A stretch of 64,000 bases of DNA, taken from the NCBI GenBank assembly GCA_946406115.1, contig OX291547.1, positions 8,189,001 through 8,253,000 on the forward strand. Direction: 5' to 3'. Positions within the stretch are counted from its first letter, which is position 1. The number at the start of each line of letters is the position of its first letter. Made by a program: the position numbers and the translations under genes. Positions 1 through 10,772 of this stretch are shown one piece after another. Source of the DNA: Apoda limacodes (taxonomy: Eukaryota > Arthropoda > Insecta > Lepidoptera > Limacodidae). Below the pieces are notes generated by a model. The model was not told the origin of the DNA. It did no database searches and saw only the letters and a list, made by a program, of their open reading frames with translations.

Positions 1-300
1 TCAAGCTAAGATAAATCAAATACTCAAGTCTACTGTCCCTTGGAGCTGTGAAAAGCTCAAACTTCTAAGCCAACGCAATCAAAAGATACAGCCGCTTATG
101 CCGCAAATTTCCAGAAATTTTCAAAACTCGCAAGGGGATCAAAACCTACAGGGTACTTCCCGTGAACTCAGAATCTTGTAATTTGGTACGAAGCAACGTC
201 TTATAGTACAGATAAAGGAAAAATTGCGAAAACCGTAAATTTTTAGTTACATCATATAATAAAAATATTTTTAAAATTATACAACAACATATAATAAGTT

Positions 301-490
301 TTTTTTTATACCACTAAGGTGGCAATCAAGCACACTGTCCGCCTAATGGTAAGCGGTCACCGTGGCCTATGGACGCATGTTTTTATAAAATCGAGTCCCA
401 GCGGCCCAGTAACAACAGTTTCGGTTTCAGAGAAACCATGCACTAACAATCGACGACTTGCGGCATGCTTGTGCATCACTTTACCATTAA
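301..490 (+). repeat. Dispersed repeat family A (ACTAAGGTGGCAA... type)
   Basis: This copy begins after a T-run with a 'taccactaaggtggcaa' motif, followed by 'ccgcctaatggtaagcggtcacc' in two parts and 'cctatggacgc'. Similar pieces occur near 16960-17163 (minus), 39163-39250, 42790-43030, 47300-47450, 52680-52940 and, as a short end, 54988-55016 (minus). Repeats of this kind are common in lepidopteran genomes. Whether it is a SINE or the tail of a LINE cannot be decided from these copies. Confidence 0.75.
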
Positions 491-685
491 GCAAGGGTTG
501 TATTTCATAAAAAGCGTGGCTCAAGGCAAAATCATGGCATATTTTTTCAACATAATATTAAATATGCATGAACATCTCATCACAGCGCCAAGTATGTCCT
601 ATGGGTACCAGACAAATTGATACATGTAAACACGTACATATTATACGAAGAAAACTACTAGACCCAAGGCAAACACAAATGTTCA

Positions 686-750
686 TCAAATAAAAGTTTG
701 TCCTCCGCGGGGTTCGAACCTGCACTCTCTGCACTGCATGCCACGAGTGA
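686..750 (-). repeat. tRNA-derived SINE-like fragment
   Basis: Read on the minus strand this piece has a perfect pol III B box (GGTTCGAACCC) preceded at suitable distance by an A-box-like 'tggcatgcagtg'. It is not an intact tRNA, because the 3' arm has no matching 5' acceptor strand. It shares its layout, ending in 'ggacaaac', with the plus-strand copy near 51551-51640, so both are probably one SINE family. Confidence 0.55.
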
Positions 751-1052
751 GGCTAATATATCAATAAGTATTAAATACAAAACCATTGCTATTAATTTGG
801 CATACCTACGTGGCAATTTCGTAATTAATTAAATTGCTTGGAAGTCACTTAGAAATAATAATTGTCAATACATGAAAAAGCTGCTAAAAAATCTGTTTAT
901 GTTTAACATATTGTAAAAAGTGATTAATATTTAATATAAAACTCAATTTGTCCATATTATGATTTTACTTACAGTTAAAGTGCTGAAACTGGTCGACTTA
1001 GAACTAAAGAACTGTATTTATTAAGTATATGTTTGTTTATAAAAATTCTTAC

Positions 1053-1173
1053 TTTAAGTGTCAGCAACATCCACGACATGAGCATAGCACTATCTTCTAC
1101 AGTTGTTTGAAGTTTTGTCAGTTCAAATTCTACAGTATCTTTTGTGTTGTCAATCCATGATGAAACATTTTTA
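1053..1173 (-). CDS. Nup188: Nup188 exon 4 (residues about 280-320)
   Basis: The acceptor is 'tttacag' and the donor 'gtaagaatt'. The exon contributes one base to the split codon left by exon 3 and then 40 codons, ending in phase 0. Its end (MLMSWMLLTLK) aligns with the helical segment that follows the DDRRELHQF region in human Nup188. Confidence 0.75.
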
Positions 1174-4100
1174 CTGTAAATAATAATAAATTAAATAAAT
1201 AATAAGTGAGATGAATGTATATGTAGGTAAATGAATGAATATAAAAATATTCATACATCAGGGAGAACAACTGAAACCTTTAAGGAATCACTTCTGTACA
1301 ACTTGTTCAACAGTCGGTTGAGGTTTATTTTGTCGTGACGTGAATATTGTGCAGTTGCCACACACTTTTCTTCATTAAAATTTTGAACCGCTTTAAGTTT
1401 TAGGTATTAAAACCCCGTTATCTACGATTGAACATAGGTTAAATTATCTTGTTTAGGTAATTTTATAGGCTGGATATTAGATCCGGAAATAAAAATGTAC
1501 CTACAGTAGTGTTTCAATTATATACGTTTGGCAGTAATGTGCCGATTTGACGTGATAAGCTTTTAGTTGTGGTTGTGTCCATGTGGGCCTAGCTGCTAGT
1601 TAGTATTATAGGTATTTCTAGGCCCTAGCAATACCTAAAAACTTTTCTAGGCTTTAGGCACATGACTAAATAACCTACAGACTGATAGCTTTAAACAACC
1701 GGCGCTAGCGAGAGCACTACTACAAGCACGGGTATGTGTGCGTGGCCTGTCACTGATACGGCGCGCGGGGCGAGGACTGACGCCCGCTAGAGTAAAAACC
1801 GTTTTCAACTGGCTCAGTTAGAGTGCGCATCTCAGCGCATCGTGTGCGAGCTATTTAAATTATAGTTCTTTTAGTGTTTACTATCAATTAGTGCAAAGCC
1901 TATTAGAAATTTATTTATTTATTTATTCAAATCTTATGCTTACATTATATTACATACATAATATTAATACCTAGTTGAGATTATATAATTGTAATCTATA
2001 CGTAGGTAACTATAATATGCCTATGCAATAATGACGCAGAAACTTATATTATCTAAGTAATGTAAGTAAACTGTACAACAAGCAACAGCTAATCAATCTA
2101 CCCTCCACACTAGTTAAAAAACTGTATGGTGGAAAAGTAGATGATGCCCTGTTTTACATAACAACGTGATCGTGCTAGTCTGGGGCTAGTAAACAAGTTT
2201 GCGCAGTATATGTAATAAACAAAGATGCCAAATACATGTACTGTGTGTATGAACAATTCTAATAAAAAAAAAGGAAATTTCCTTGTTTACATACCTAAAA
2301 GCTCTTGATAGGTAAATACCATTTTTTTTATTTTAAGTTGGCCAAATACGTAGGTAAGTAGGTTCGCAGGTAGGTACCTACGATAATAATGATACATATA
2401 AACATGCATATTAATGTATACGTATAAATATGCATAATTATGTTATTGGTACCTCCCTAATGAATACAAATAAAGTCGGAGATCTTTGTTAGGGTTCCAT
2501 AGCCAAATGGCAAAAAGGTCCCTTATAAATCCATCATATCTGTCTGTCTATCCGTATGTCACAGCGTTATAATTCCGCTATCTTTGCATATGTAGATTGT
2601 ACTGGAATTTAACAGGAGTCTAATGTGAACCGCCAACAGATCCGTAATGAAATTAAGAAAAAATATTGAGGGGTAGCTTCATACATTGAACTGAGGGACG
2701 AAATCGATATCAGCTATCTATTGATTTAATTTACTAAATATGTCAGTTGACATATGATTCTTGAAACGTTGTTCTAAACTATTGGTCTGGTTATCTAATC
2801 ATGTCCTTAGGTTGGGGAGAGGCGTACAGAATGGCATAGGCGGGTAAAATGGCACACCTACTTTTCTCCCAAACCAAAGATGTAGGTACTAGTTCTCATA
2901 ATGGCCTGTAGAGGATCACTTAGTAACAGTAACCTGTGGCGGCGCCAGTCGCGTCCTCTCGGCCGTGTGGTGAGGACACGAGTTTGTTTGATTTTTGCAG
3001 TCACAAGTTTTATTCAGTTAGATTTTGTTTTTCGTAAAAGTAAGTATATTTTTGAACACTATACATTATGCCTCGCAACTATTCTAGAAAAACAGACTGA
3101 CAGGGTTGGGATAAAACCTCCATGAAAAAGGCTATCAAAGCTGTGAAGAATAATGAATGGGCCAAATATAGAAGAGGCAAAAGCAAAATCTGCCCCTCCT
3201 TCTGTTCTAAAAGAAAACACAAGAAAGGTTACAAAATCTTTGAATTTTAGTTCCGACAGTGTAAATTATATAACTTCCTTACAAGCTTACACTGAAGCCG
3301 GGGATAATGAGGATACTTGTAATTGCATTTATTTTAACGACCTTTACTCCAGGTCTAAGCCAAAAGAGGTCTGGCTAAAGTGCTTGAGCTGTAAAAAATG
3401 GCCTCATGCATCATATGCAGATGTTAAAGACAAAGCGTTTTACATGTGAACTCTGCATGTAATCAACTGATTTTAGTTACCACATATGTCATTATACTCG
3501 CCTAGGGTGGACAAAACGGTTATTGTTTAAGTTCTTAGAAATGTTTAGTAATTCTATTGTTTTTTTATCTAGTCTATTGATCTAGATAATTTTAACTAGG
3601 TAATGAATCAAAGATTTTAGAAAGAGTAAATTCAATATAGCTATAGATATAGCGGTCAAAGGTAATGGGCACTTGACTATAACAAAAGCACTTTGAATCT
3701 TTAATATTTAGCAAATGGATCCCTAAATCTAGAAATTATTTATGTTCACCTGCATTACTTTTGAATGACCAATCCAACGTCACGCCACACAATGGGATAG
3801 AGGAGAAAGAAACATTCTTCACTTTACATTTGTTAGAGGTACCATAAAAAAATTATTATATTTTATTTTACAACTTTTTTGGCGTGATTAATATGCCCAT
3901 GCCAAATTACACCTTTCTAGCACTAAGAATCTCTGAACTGAGCCGCTGACAGACGGGGAGACATACGGAAACTATGAATATGGGTTACTTGTTAACCATG
4001 AAACCCTGTAAATCAGGGTTCTAACAAAAACAAAACATGCCAAATGTTAATTTAGTTAGGCAAAAATATATTTAGGAAACTTTTTATTATATTTACATGT

Positions 4101-6364
4101 CGTATACTCACATTTGTTTGCTATCCAACACTACCATAAAAATACATACTTCTAAGTACATAATTCTCAGACATAATTCTCTGTGCCGCTCTTCTAGCAA
4201 ATCACTATAACTTTGATTCTTTCCAAAATTATGTTTTCTGAATAAATCAAACAACTTCTTAAACTGTACTTCAGTAAATGCTTCCTCATCAGCAATAAGC
4301 ATCAAAGTCTGTAGAATAGCCAGTTGTTCTCGAAGATTAGATTCAGCCCATTCTTGTCTAACTGTGCTACTTGAGAAATCTATTTGAATCTTTCTAGAAG
4401 GAGGCGAAGCATTCAATACCATTTCAAATTGAGATATCAGTGATGTCTTAATATTACTTATTCCTATCTTCTTAATAATTTCATCAAATTGCTCATGGTA
4501 TTTTTGTTTTGTCTCATTTTTAAACTCAATTATGTACTGTAGTAATTTTAAGAGGAACAGTCTCTCATCATGATAAAACTTCCATACATTAGGTAACAGA
4601 AATGCAGGCCTAGTGTCTATGAAGGCAGTATTCTTAAGCGCATTCACAGCAGTACCATATGAAATGTCACATAAATAGTTTTCTAATATAGCCCATATTT
4701 GGAAACAGTCAACATTCTGAAATGTTAAAGCAAAGCCATTATTATGATTAATTATAATTAAGATGACTATGTTACAAGACATTCATGAGCCTGATTTAGC
4801 TCTGGTGCATACGTCAGGACAGTCGAAAGCGTCAATTCTTTACCAAATAGCACTTTATCGCGTATGTGTGAGATACGATTTTACCCATTAGGTTAACAAA
4901 ACCTAACATTTTTAATGTTTCTAACCTAATCCGAAAGCACGGGAATGAGTCGAAGTGTCCTGTTTCATCAAACAACCAAATCGGATACCTCACGGTGTGC
5001 TTGCTATACATTTTGTATGCGCTGGCGAACACAAATGATTTGAGCGTTTGGTTTTTATTCATATGGCATTGAGCTTGGTCCGGTACGAACGTCTGAGCCT
5101 GTCATTTAGGTTTTTGTTTATTAATTAATTTGTCAGTAGAAATATCACATATTTTATTAGTCACGAGACCCAATAGTTGTAAGCTCTAACGCACATGAAG
5201 AACGCATATGCGGGGTTCAATCGATCGGGTTACTGAACTGGAAAATCTGATCAGATACGTGAAGTATTAATAAAAAAAAAAAATGTGAATCTTTTATCTT
5301 TTAGAGACAGTCTTTATCAGTCCGCCTAAATCTAAAATTATTTTTTGTGGTTGTTTTAATGTACTTCAAAAATTTAAGATTTCTATTATTTTTTAAAAAA
5401 CTGAAGCAAATAGACATGGAAAGTGTAATATCCATAACCACCATTATCAAGGCAGAATGTGGGAAAAATGGCTTTGAAAACTATTTATCTGTTGAAATTT
5501 ATTTAAACAATATTTAATAAATAAATATGAGAAGATTAGTAATTAAGAATTTGGCACAGGCAGTTGCTTTTTTACTGAACCTCGAGGCAGCATTTAATTT
5601 GCGTTTTAACTCAGAAATATTTGAATCCTTATTATTACGATCGTGGTCCAAGCCTCATATGCAGTGTATAGATGTTCGAAAAATAAAATATATTTTTTTT
5701 CAACACCTATTGGTTGGGATATACAACAGAGGGTGCTGAAAAAAAAGACTTAGAAGTTTTGGTAAATATTTACTTTTCTGCACCAACTCATTTTGACATA
5801 AAAAAATATTAATCAATAGAGTAATATAGTAGCACCCCTTTATACACAAATAAAATAAAATAGTTAAGCAAAAAACGTGAATATACTCTGTCTGTTTTTT
5901 TTTCCATTGCACTCTCTTTTAGTTACTTCCACTAAGATAGAGCTTGATATAGAATAAAGCAATTCTACAAATTAATATATTTTATTTACTGTAACATATA
6001 CAACATAGGTAAACATATGTTTTTATATATAATTCTTACCATGTAGTTTTGCAAAGTTTGAACTATATTCAACAGCTTCGTTTGATCAGGGTGATTACAA
6101 TGGAGTTCTTTAAAGGCTTCTGATTGTAAAAGTTTGTAACTTGCCAAACCCAAGCACAATTCTTCAGAAACCTTCTTACCCAATACTTTCATTAATTCCG
6201 CTGTCGTAAGTGTCTCCGAAGTTGTCCATCTCCATAACCTTTTCCAATAGCTACGAAATAATAACAATTTTATATTTGCATAGGAACATAATTTTAAACA
6301 TAAGTCAAATTGACTGAACAACAAAACTTTTTTAACTGTACCTAACAGGAGAATCATTCATCAT
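1053..6364 (-). CDS. Nup188: Nucleoporin Nup188, N-terminal part (4 exons, runs off left edge)
   Basis: Nup188 is a large alpha-helical scaffold nucleoporin of the inner ring of the nuclear pore complex. Four exons join in phase on the minus strand: 6342-6364, 6040-6250, 4112-4716 and 1053-1173, giving about 320 residues against roughly 1,750 in the human protein. The match rests on remembered similarity to vertebrate Nup188: an N-terminal 'YWKRLWRW' segment, 'FYHDERLFLLKLL' (human has a YYYEER version), 'LREQLAILQTL' (human LREQSMLLEI), 'KLFDLFRKHNFG', and the last exon's 'SAMLMSWMLLTL' (human APVLLAWALL). All introns have GT-AG ends. The start is either of two adjacent ATG codons at 6364 and 6361, with an in-frame stop upstream at 6403-6401. 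Intron 3 (1174-4111) contains a pogo-like relic. A LINE begins only about 180 bp upstream of the start codon. Confidence 0.88.
1681..1860. other. GC-rich island in Nup188 intron 3
   Basis: This stretch is markedly richer in G and C than its surroundings ('ggcgcgcggggcgagg', 'gtgcgcatctcagcgc'). It could be an old promoter or a transposon end. No open frame or repeat partner is visible. Confidence 0.3.
2488..2580 (+). repeat. Dispersed repeat family B ('agggttcc' type)
   Basis: It starts 'agggttccatagccaaatgg' and goes on with 'tgtctgtctatccgtatgtcacagc'. The same design appears near 20398-20850 and, in reverse, near 56820-56893. This motif is a common high-copy repeat in moths and butterflies. 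Confidence 0.7.
2805..3515 (+). mobile_element. Decayed pogo-like DNA transposon relic
   Basis: The stretch contains pieces of both ends of a pogo/psq-type transposase with the middle missing. Around 3121-3160 a short AIKAVKNNE segment resembles the N-terminal helix-turn-helix. At 3300-3460 a cysteine-rich PHD-like finger resembles the C-terminus. Flanking noncoding motifs such as 'ggcataggcgggtaaaatgg' and 'gtggacaaaacgg' recall the spacer motifs of the better-preserved relic at 26.9-28.1 kb. The termini are approximate, because I could not find clear inverted repeats. Confidence 0.55.
3153..3449 (+). pseudogene. Pogo-type transposase C-terminal fragment with PHD-like finger
   Basis: The 98-residue open frame ends in a run of cysteines and a histidine (C-x-C near residue 56, CLSCKKWPHAS near 77-87) that fits the C-terminal zinc finger seen on many insect pogo/Tigger-like transposases. 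A frameshift separates it from the upstream helix-turn-helix remnant. The catalytic DDE domain is absent, so it cannot act as a transposase. It lies inside Nup188 intron 3 in the opposite orientation to the gene. Confidence 0.6.
4112..4716 (-). CDS. Nup188: Nup188 exon 3 (residues about 79-280)
   Basis: This is the longest visible Nup188 exon, 201 codons plus two bases. The acceptor is 'aacatttcag' and the donor 'gtgagtat'. It carries the most recognisable similarity (FYHDERLFLLKLL, KYHEQFDEI, EWAESNLREQLAILQ). Confidence 0.9.
4832..5062 (-). CDS. Unassigned 76-residue open frame in Nup188 intron 2
   Basis: An ATG-started frame on the same strand as Nup188 lies between exons 2 and 3. It is not needed for the Nup188 reading frame. 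The product would be basic with aromatic residues (RYPIWLFDE) and no signal peptide or motif that I recognise. It may be chance, an alternative exon or a decayed element. Confidence 0.2.
   Translation of the reverse strand: MNKNQTLKSFVFASAYKMYSKHTVRYPIWLFDETGHFDSFPCFRIRLETLKMLGFVNLMGKIVSHTYAIKCYLVKN
5063..6039. other. Nup188 intron 2 remainder
   Basis: This is AT-rich intronic sequence with several A and T runs. I see no coding exon or recognisable element. Confidence 0.5.
6040..6250 (-). CDS. Nup188: Nup188 exon 2 (residues about 8-78)
   Basis: The acceptor is 'tttcgtag' and the donor 'gtaagaatt'. It begins by completing a serine codon and then reads YWKRLWRWTT, resembling the tryptophan-containing N-terminus of Nup188. 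It ends in phase 0, matching exon 3. Confidence 0.82.
6342..6364 (-). CDS. Nup188: Nup188 exon 1 with start codon
   Basis: A very short first coding exon reads MMNDSPV plus two bases, followed by the donor 'gtacag'. It joins exon 2 in frame across a 91-bp intron. The choice rests on the in-frame join and on the lack of a start codon within exon 2. Confidence 0.7.
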
Positions 6365-6593
6365 AATTTTTAACAATAAGAAGAATCGGCTAAATATCAG
6401 TTATTTACAGAAAAATCATAATTTCGAGGTTATTGAATTCAGTGTTGCAAAAGTCAAAATCACAGCAATGTTGCCACTGGTCAAACATTGGGTTGCCGTA
6501 CTAAAGAAATAAAACTATCGTAATTAAAACAAAAATTGCCGTATAGCGTTTAGGTATTCAACAGATTTGTAAGCATCCGTCTGCCGCTTAGCG

Positions 6594-7007
6594 ATGACCG
6601 GCCATCAGCCGATCATCATTGCATCGGTTTATCTCTCTCCCTTAAAAGACTTACTCGAGAGCGACCTTCAGTCGCTCTCAAATTTAGGCGACGCCGTCAT
6701 TCTTGCCGGCGACTTAAATTGCAAGCATCGCCGCTGGAACTCTTCAGTAACTTCACGGAGAGGCAGACTCCTCGACGATTTAGTTGACAGACTAAACTTT
6801 GACATTATCGCTCCCATGACGCCCACTTACTTTCACAACACTCGGAATAACCCTTACGTACTCGACATAGCACTTCTAAAGAATGTAAGGCTAAGCTTTC
6901 GCTCTATAGAGGTGCTTGACAAAGTTGACTCGGACCACCGCACTATCCTCCTCCGATTAGGTTCCCCTTCGGACTCTCCTCCCGACACTAGAACCGTGAC
7001 GGACTGA
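6594..7007 (+). pseudogene. LINE endonuclease fragment (APE-like)
   Basis: The 137-residue frame contains ILAGDLNCKH near residues 36-45, which matches the GD-x-N catalytic motif of APE-type endonucleases, and a DSDHRTILL motif near residues 112-120 that matches the C-terminal S-D-H motif. The N-terminal catalytic residues are missing. It ends at a TGA, after which the same frame continues (DKFGQLLENP), so the stop is probably a mutated tryptophan codon. Confidence 0.82.
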
Positions 7008-7150
7008 GATAAATTTGGGCAATTGCTCGAAAATCCCAGTTCGCCACATCTAGACCGCGTTCCCAACGTAATCTCATCCACGACCGACCTAAACGTAGCT
7101 ATCGACTTACTCACTAGCCACCTGACCGCCACCGTTGGCGATCAAGATAG

Positions 7151-7684
7151 GTGCTGATTGGTGATTATCACCACCTAATCCTGCCTCAGCACATCAGGTC
7201 GCTAATGACTGAGCGTAACGCGGCCCGCCGCGCACGCGATCGCGCTCCCACTATCGAAAATAAAGCTCGCTTCAACGACTTACACCGCCGTGTAAGAACC
7301 GCTGTAGCTGAGCTTCGCGCCCAACGTTTCGGTGATCTTATGGAGAACATTTCTCCTTCTCACCAAGCTTATTGGCACTTAGCCAGAGCTCTAAAATCCG
7401 ACACCGCCAACTCTCTCCTTCCGTTAACTCGTCCCAACAACGTTCCCACGTTCAATGACGACGAAAAAGCGGATTGCCTAGCGTCTAGTCTCCAAGCCCA
7501 ATGTGCCTTAAGCACACAGCCGTTCGATTCCGACCACGTACGCGAGGTAGGCGGCGAAGTGGAGCGCAGAACTTCTCTGCCTTCACAAGACCCCCTGCCC
7601 CTTGTCACTGTCGACGAAGACTCATCAAAGACCTACGCCCCCGTAAAGCCCCCGGTGCGGACGGTATCTCTAACGATATTCTAA
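7151..7684 (+). pseudogene. LINE linker between endonuclease and reverse transcriptase
   Basis: This frame is rich in arginine and alanine (RNAARRARDRAP) and includes a QAYWHLARALK segment typical of the region before the reverse transcriptase in Jockey-type elements. It is out of frame with both the endonuclease part and the polymerase part, showing two frameshifts. Confidence 0.72.
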
Positions 7685-8376
7685 AGCACCTCACTCTTCC
7701 CCTTCTCTGCCTCCTAGTAGCGATCTTTAACGCTGCTATCGAACATTGCATCTTTCCTTCTCAATGGAAAGATGCAATTGTTATAGGCATCCATAAGCCA
7801 CGCAAAGCTCGTACCGAGCCGTCCTCCTATCGCCCTATAAGTTTACTAAACGCCCTTGGTAATCTCTATGAACGCCTTCTCCTCGCTCGCCTACGGAACG
7901 CTATAGTCTCCAGAGGCATTTTAATAGACGAGCAGTTCGGCTTCCTTGCCAAACACTCATGCGTTTATCAAGTCCTCCGCATAACGGAACATATTCTCAC
8001 TGGCTTCCAACCAGTATTAGGTAAGGCCCGCCACACGGGCGCTGTCTTCATCGATGTAGCGAAAGCTTTCGACAAAGTCTGGCACAACGGTTTAATTTTT
8101 AAACTGTACAACTTTCAGTTGGCAGATCGTCTCGTGCTCATCATACGAGACCATTTGTCGAATCGTAGCTTTCGCTACAAAGTTGAAGGCACTCTCTCTT
8201 CCCCCCGTCCCATAGAAGCAGGAGTCCCGCAAGGGTCCGTGCTCGCCCCCATCTTGTACCTTCTGTACACCAACGACATCCCTAAAACGATAGGTACCCA
8301 ACTAGCCATCTTTGCGGACGATCCCGCTGTCTATACCACCGATAGGCAAGTGAGTCGAATCACTAAGAGACTCTAA
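7501..8376 (+). pseudogene. LINE reverse transcriptase domain
   Basis: Clear reverse transcriptase blocks are present from about residue 40: RKAPGADGISN, SYRPISLLNALGN, EQFGFLAKHS, FIDVAKAFDKVWH (first catalytic Asp), AGVPQGSVLAP and the catalytic FADD. The residue after FADD is proline, where related elements usually have threonine. A TAA near 8374 interrupts the thumb region, which goes on as ITALGEWFRKW. The first part of this open frame is noise from a frameshift. Confidence 0.88.
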
Positions 8377-8424
8377 CCCTCTATCACCGCCCTAGGCGAA
8401 TGGTTTCGGAAATGGAGAATCGAG

Positions 8425-9295
8425 GTGAATCCCGACAAAACCTCTGCCGTCCTCTTTACTGTAGGTCGCCCTCCGTGGCCACCTCCCCTCTCTCTCTTCG
8501 GTCGTGCCATTCCCTGGCAAAATAAGACCAAATATCTCGGTGTGACCATGGATAGTGGTTTGAACTTCCACGCTCACACCAAAATAGTCAGAGACCGAGC
8601 CGCTGTTGTCCTCGGTCGTCTTTATCCCATGATAGGCAAGTACAGTAAGATGTCGCTTAGAAATAAGCTGAATCTTTACACAACTTGCATCCGCCCCATA
8701 CTAGCTTATGCTAGCTTAGTCTTTGCGTTATCCAAGCGCAATCTCCACAAACTTCAGACCCTCCAAAACCAGAGCGGCCTCTGGAGCCTCTTGGTACGTC
8801 CGAAATGCGAACCTACACAGAGACTTCGAAAATCCCACGATTCCCCAATATTTCAAAGACTTGGCAGTCCGCTTTTTTGAGCGTATGCAAAATCACCCGA
8901 ATCGATTAATTGTGCAATCCACAACTTATCATCCCCCCGATCGACCTTGGCACGGTCGTAAAACTATAGTTAGGCGGCCTCGGCACGTACTAACGGCCCC
9001 AGATGACGATCTCGCTGTCCGGATAGCGAGATTTGTTTCTTCGACCTCCCCGAATAGGGCTTCCCTCCAAACACGACGCCGACGTCCCCGGGTTCGTCGG
9101 CGCCCACAAGGATACACGAGGTATCAAAGAGTGCCGGGGCGCTTCTCGCCCCCACTCAATCGCAACCGTACCCGCGTCACGGGGAACTCCCCTCCTGGCG
9201 GTGACTCACCTTCGGGTTCGAGACTCACGCCGGTCGAAGGGACGCTCCCGAGAGCGATAACCCAAGCCGAGGCTTCCCCCGCGGGGAGCCCTTGA
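8425..9295 (+). pseudogene. LINE C-terminal region (two frames)
   Basis: The frame from 8425 (NPDKTSAVLF, KTKYLGVTMDSGLNF, YTTCIRPILAYAS) is the usual C-terminal continuation of a Jockey-type polymerase. Near 8770 it shifts to the frame starting at 8723 (FERMQNHPNRLI). After about 9000 the translation becomes arginine- and proline-rich, and its coding status is doubtful. Confidence 0.72.
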
Positions 9296-9470
9296 GCGTT
9301 GGGCGCTATATGGGCTGAGGCTACTTCAGAGTCTCGCCCCAAAAAGCCCGGTGAAGCAGTAATGGCGGCGGCAAAGAGGAGATTTCCTGCCAGGCGAGGT
9401 GTTATGCCTGGGGACCGCCGTGGTCTACTTATCATTCTGTTCGGTTTCTATATATACTCATCGGCAGAAG

Positions 9471-9890
9471 AAACTTTGATAGCGCGATGTAGGACGCGTG
9501 ACGTCAGCCTTGCTTGTAGCGGTATGATATGATCCGCTACATCACTCCCTTCCCAGACCGAAGGTCGAAAATTCTTGCAGTGATGCTTGCGTATGATCTT
9601 GAGAATGCCGAGTATGCGCCATCCACAGTGAGTCGGGAGGGCGTGTAGTGCATGCCGAATATCAGCAGTCTGCGGTGAGTCGAGACTGGTACATTGCGCT
9701 GTGTGTCTGCAGTGAGTCGAGACACTGGCGAGTGCCGGCATGGAGGTTGCGTATGGCCACGGTGAGTCGGGTCCATAGAATGATTGGCTGTGTGTCCCGT
9801 TGAATCGAGACACTGGCCTGAATTAGCGACAGAAGCGACGAGCAGAGAATGCCACGCTGGAGTGAGAGTACTCGACAGGGTGTATTTATT
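9471..9890. repeat. Region with five spaced GTGAGTCG motifs
   Basis: Copies of a 'gtgagtcg(a/g)ga' motif lie near 9628, 9675, 9712, 9762 and 9800, with spacings of about 47, 37, 50 and 38 bp, which suggests an older duplication of about 86 bp. The stretch lies between the LINE tail and the gypsy pol fragment and may be part of a retroelement LTR or leader. No coding sense is evident. Confidence 0.5.
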
Positions 9891-9902
9891 CGGCTTGTTT
9901 AT

Positions 9903-10722
9903 TAATGCAGCTGCAGACGCATTGAGCCGTCTTCCGGTAACGTCTAAAGACTTAAAAGAGACACACGAACATATAATTTCTGTGTTGACTAGAGGTCAGA
10001 AAAGGAAGTTAGCGAGTCAGGAACCAGACTGTGACTATGACCAACGTACCGAGCCTTCGACTCTCAGTGGGCCTGATCGACCTACTGTGGTAGAAGTACT
10101 CAAACGACCAAATGACATAACAGAACTAATTTTCAGTACAAATTTAAATGACAAACGACTGAGAAATTCAGACAATATTTCAAGTGACGCAAACTATTGC
10201 ACTTACGTTCCATCGCAATCTGCGATCTTTCTTGATACTCGATTGCTATCGTCTGAGGAGGCGTTAGCGAGGGATCTCGAAAAGTTGTGCAAAAAATTAA
10301 ATATTTTAGAATTACTTATTATTAAAAATAAGAGTAATGCTCGTTTTATCAAAGGTATAATGCGCAGTATCAAAAATTGTAAAGTCGCGTCACCGAAGTT
10401 TCTGATTACAAGAGACGTTATTCGTATTTCAGATAGAGACGAGATAACGACAATTTTTATTGACTTTCAACTCTTGCCCACAAGTGGACATGCAGGTATG
10501 AATCGAATGTTAAATAATATCAAAAAATATAATTTTTGGCCACGCATGACCAATGATGTCATAGATTACGTAAGACGATGTAAGAGTTGTCAAATTCAAA
10601 AACACTCTAACAAACATACAAAAGAACCGATGACCATAACCTCCACTGCCAATTCAGCATTCGAGAGGGTTAGTTTAGATATTATGGGTCCACTATCCAG
10701 TGCGATCTCACCAAATACGTAG
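9903..10722 (+). pseudogene. Gypsy pol: RNase H end and integrase N-terminal part
   Basis: The frame begins with the 'ADALSRL' motif that closes the RNase H region in Ty3-type elements. A zinc-binding segment (GHAGMNRML ... FWPRM ... CKSCQIQK) and the first integrase Asp (SLDIMGPL) follow. A small deletion after MGPLSS shifts the frame, and the original frame resumes as CDLTKYVEAYPLE. The open frame can be read further upstream, but that part does not look like pol. Confidence 0.75.
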
Positions 10723-10772
10723 AGGCTTATCCACTAGAGCGCAAAGGCACTGAGACAGCAGCCAAAGCTTTT

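Larger units (their letters stand above)
1..1052. other. Intron or downstream part of Nup188 with repeats
   Basis: I see no coding exon here. The stretch lies downstream of the last visible Nup188 exon on the minus strand, so it should be an intron of that gene. It holds one copy of a dispersed repeat near 301-490 and a tRNA-derived SINE-like piece near 686-750. The rest is AT-rich sequence without a recognisable signal. Confidence 0.6.
6545..9470 (+). mobile_element. Jockey-type LINE, 5'-truncated and decayed
   Basis: A non-LTR retrotransposon copies itself through an RNA intermediate using an endonuclease and a reverse transcriptase. Here the endonuclease part (from about 6594), linker, reverse transcriptase (about 7620-8500) and C-terminal part (to about 9290) follow in order. 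The frame is broken by at least one stop near 7005, frameshifts near 7150 and 7600, a stop near 8374 and a frameshift near 8770. The region is much more GC-rich than its surroundings, as is usual for this group. The N-terminal half of the endonuclease and all of ORF1 are missing. The left end is only about 180 bp upstream of the Nup188 start codon. End coordinates are approximate. Confidence 0.85.

Noticed and set aside
686..750. A functional tRNA gene
   Set aside because: The B box is perfect, but the acceptor and D arms do not fold with it. It is better explained as a SINE piece.
8929..9435. Several overlapping frames on both strands
   Set aside because: They are shadows in the GC-rich 3' part of the LINE and have no domain similarity.
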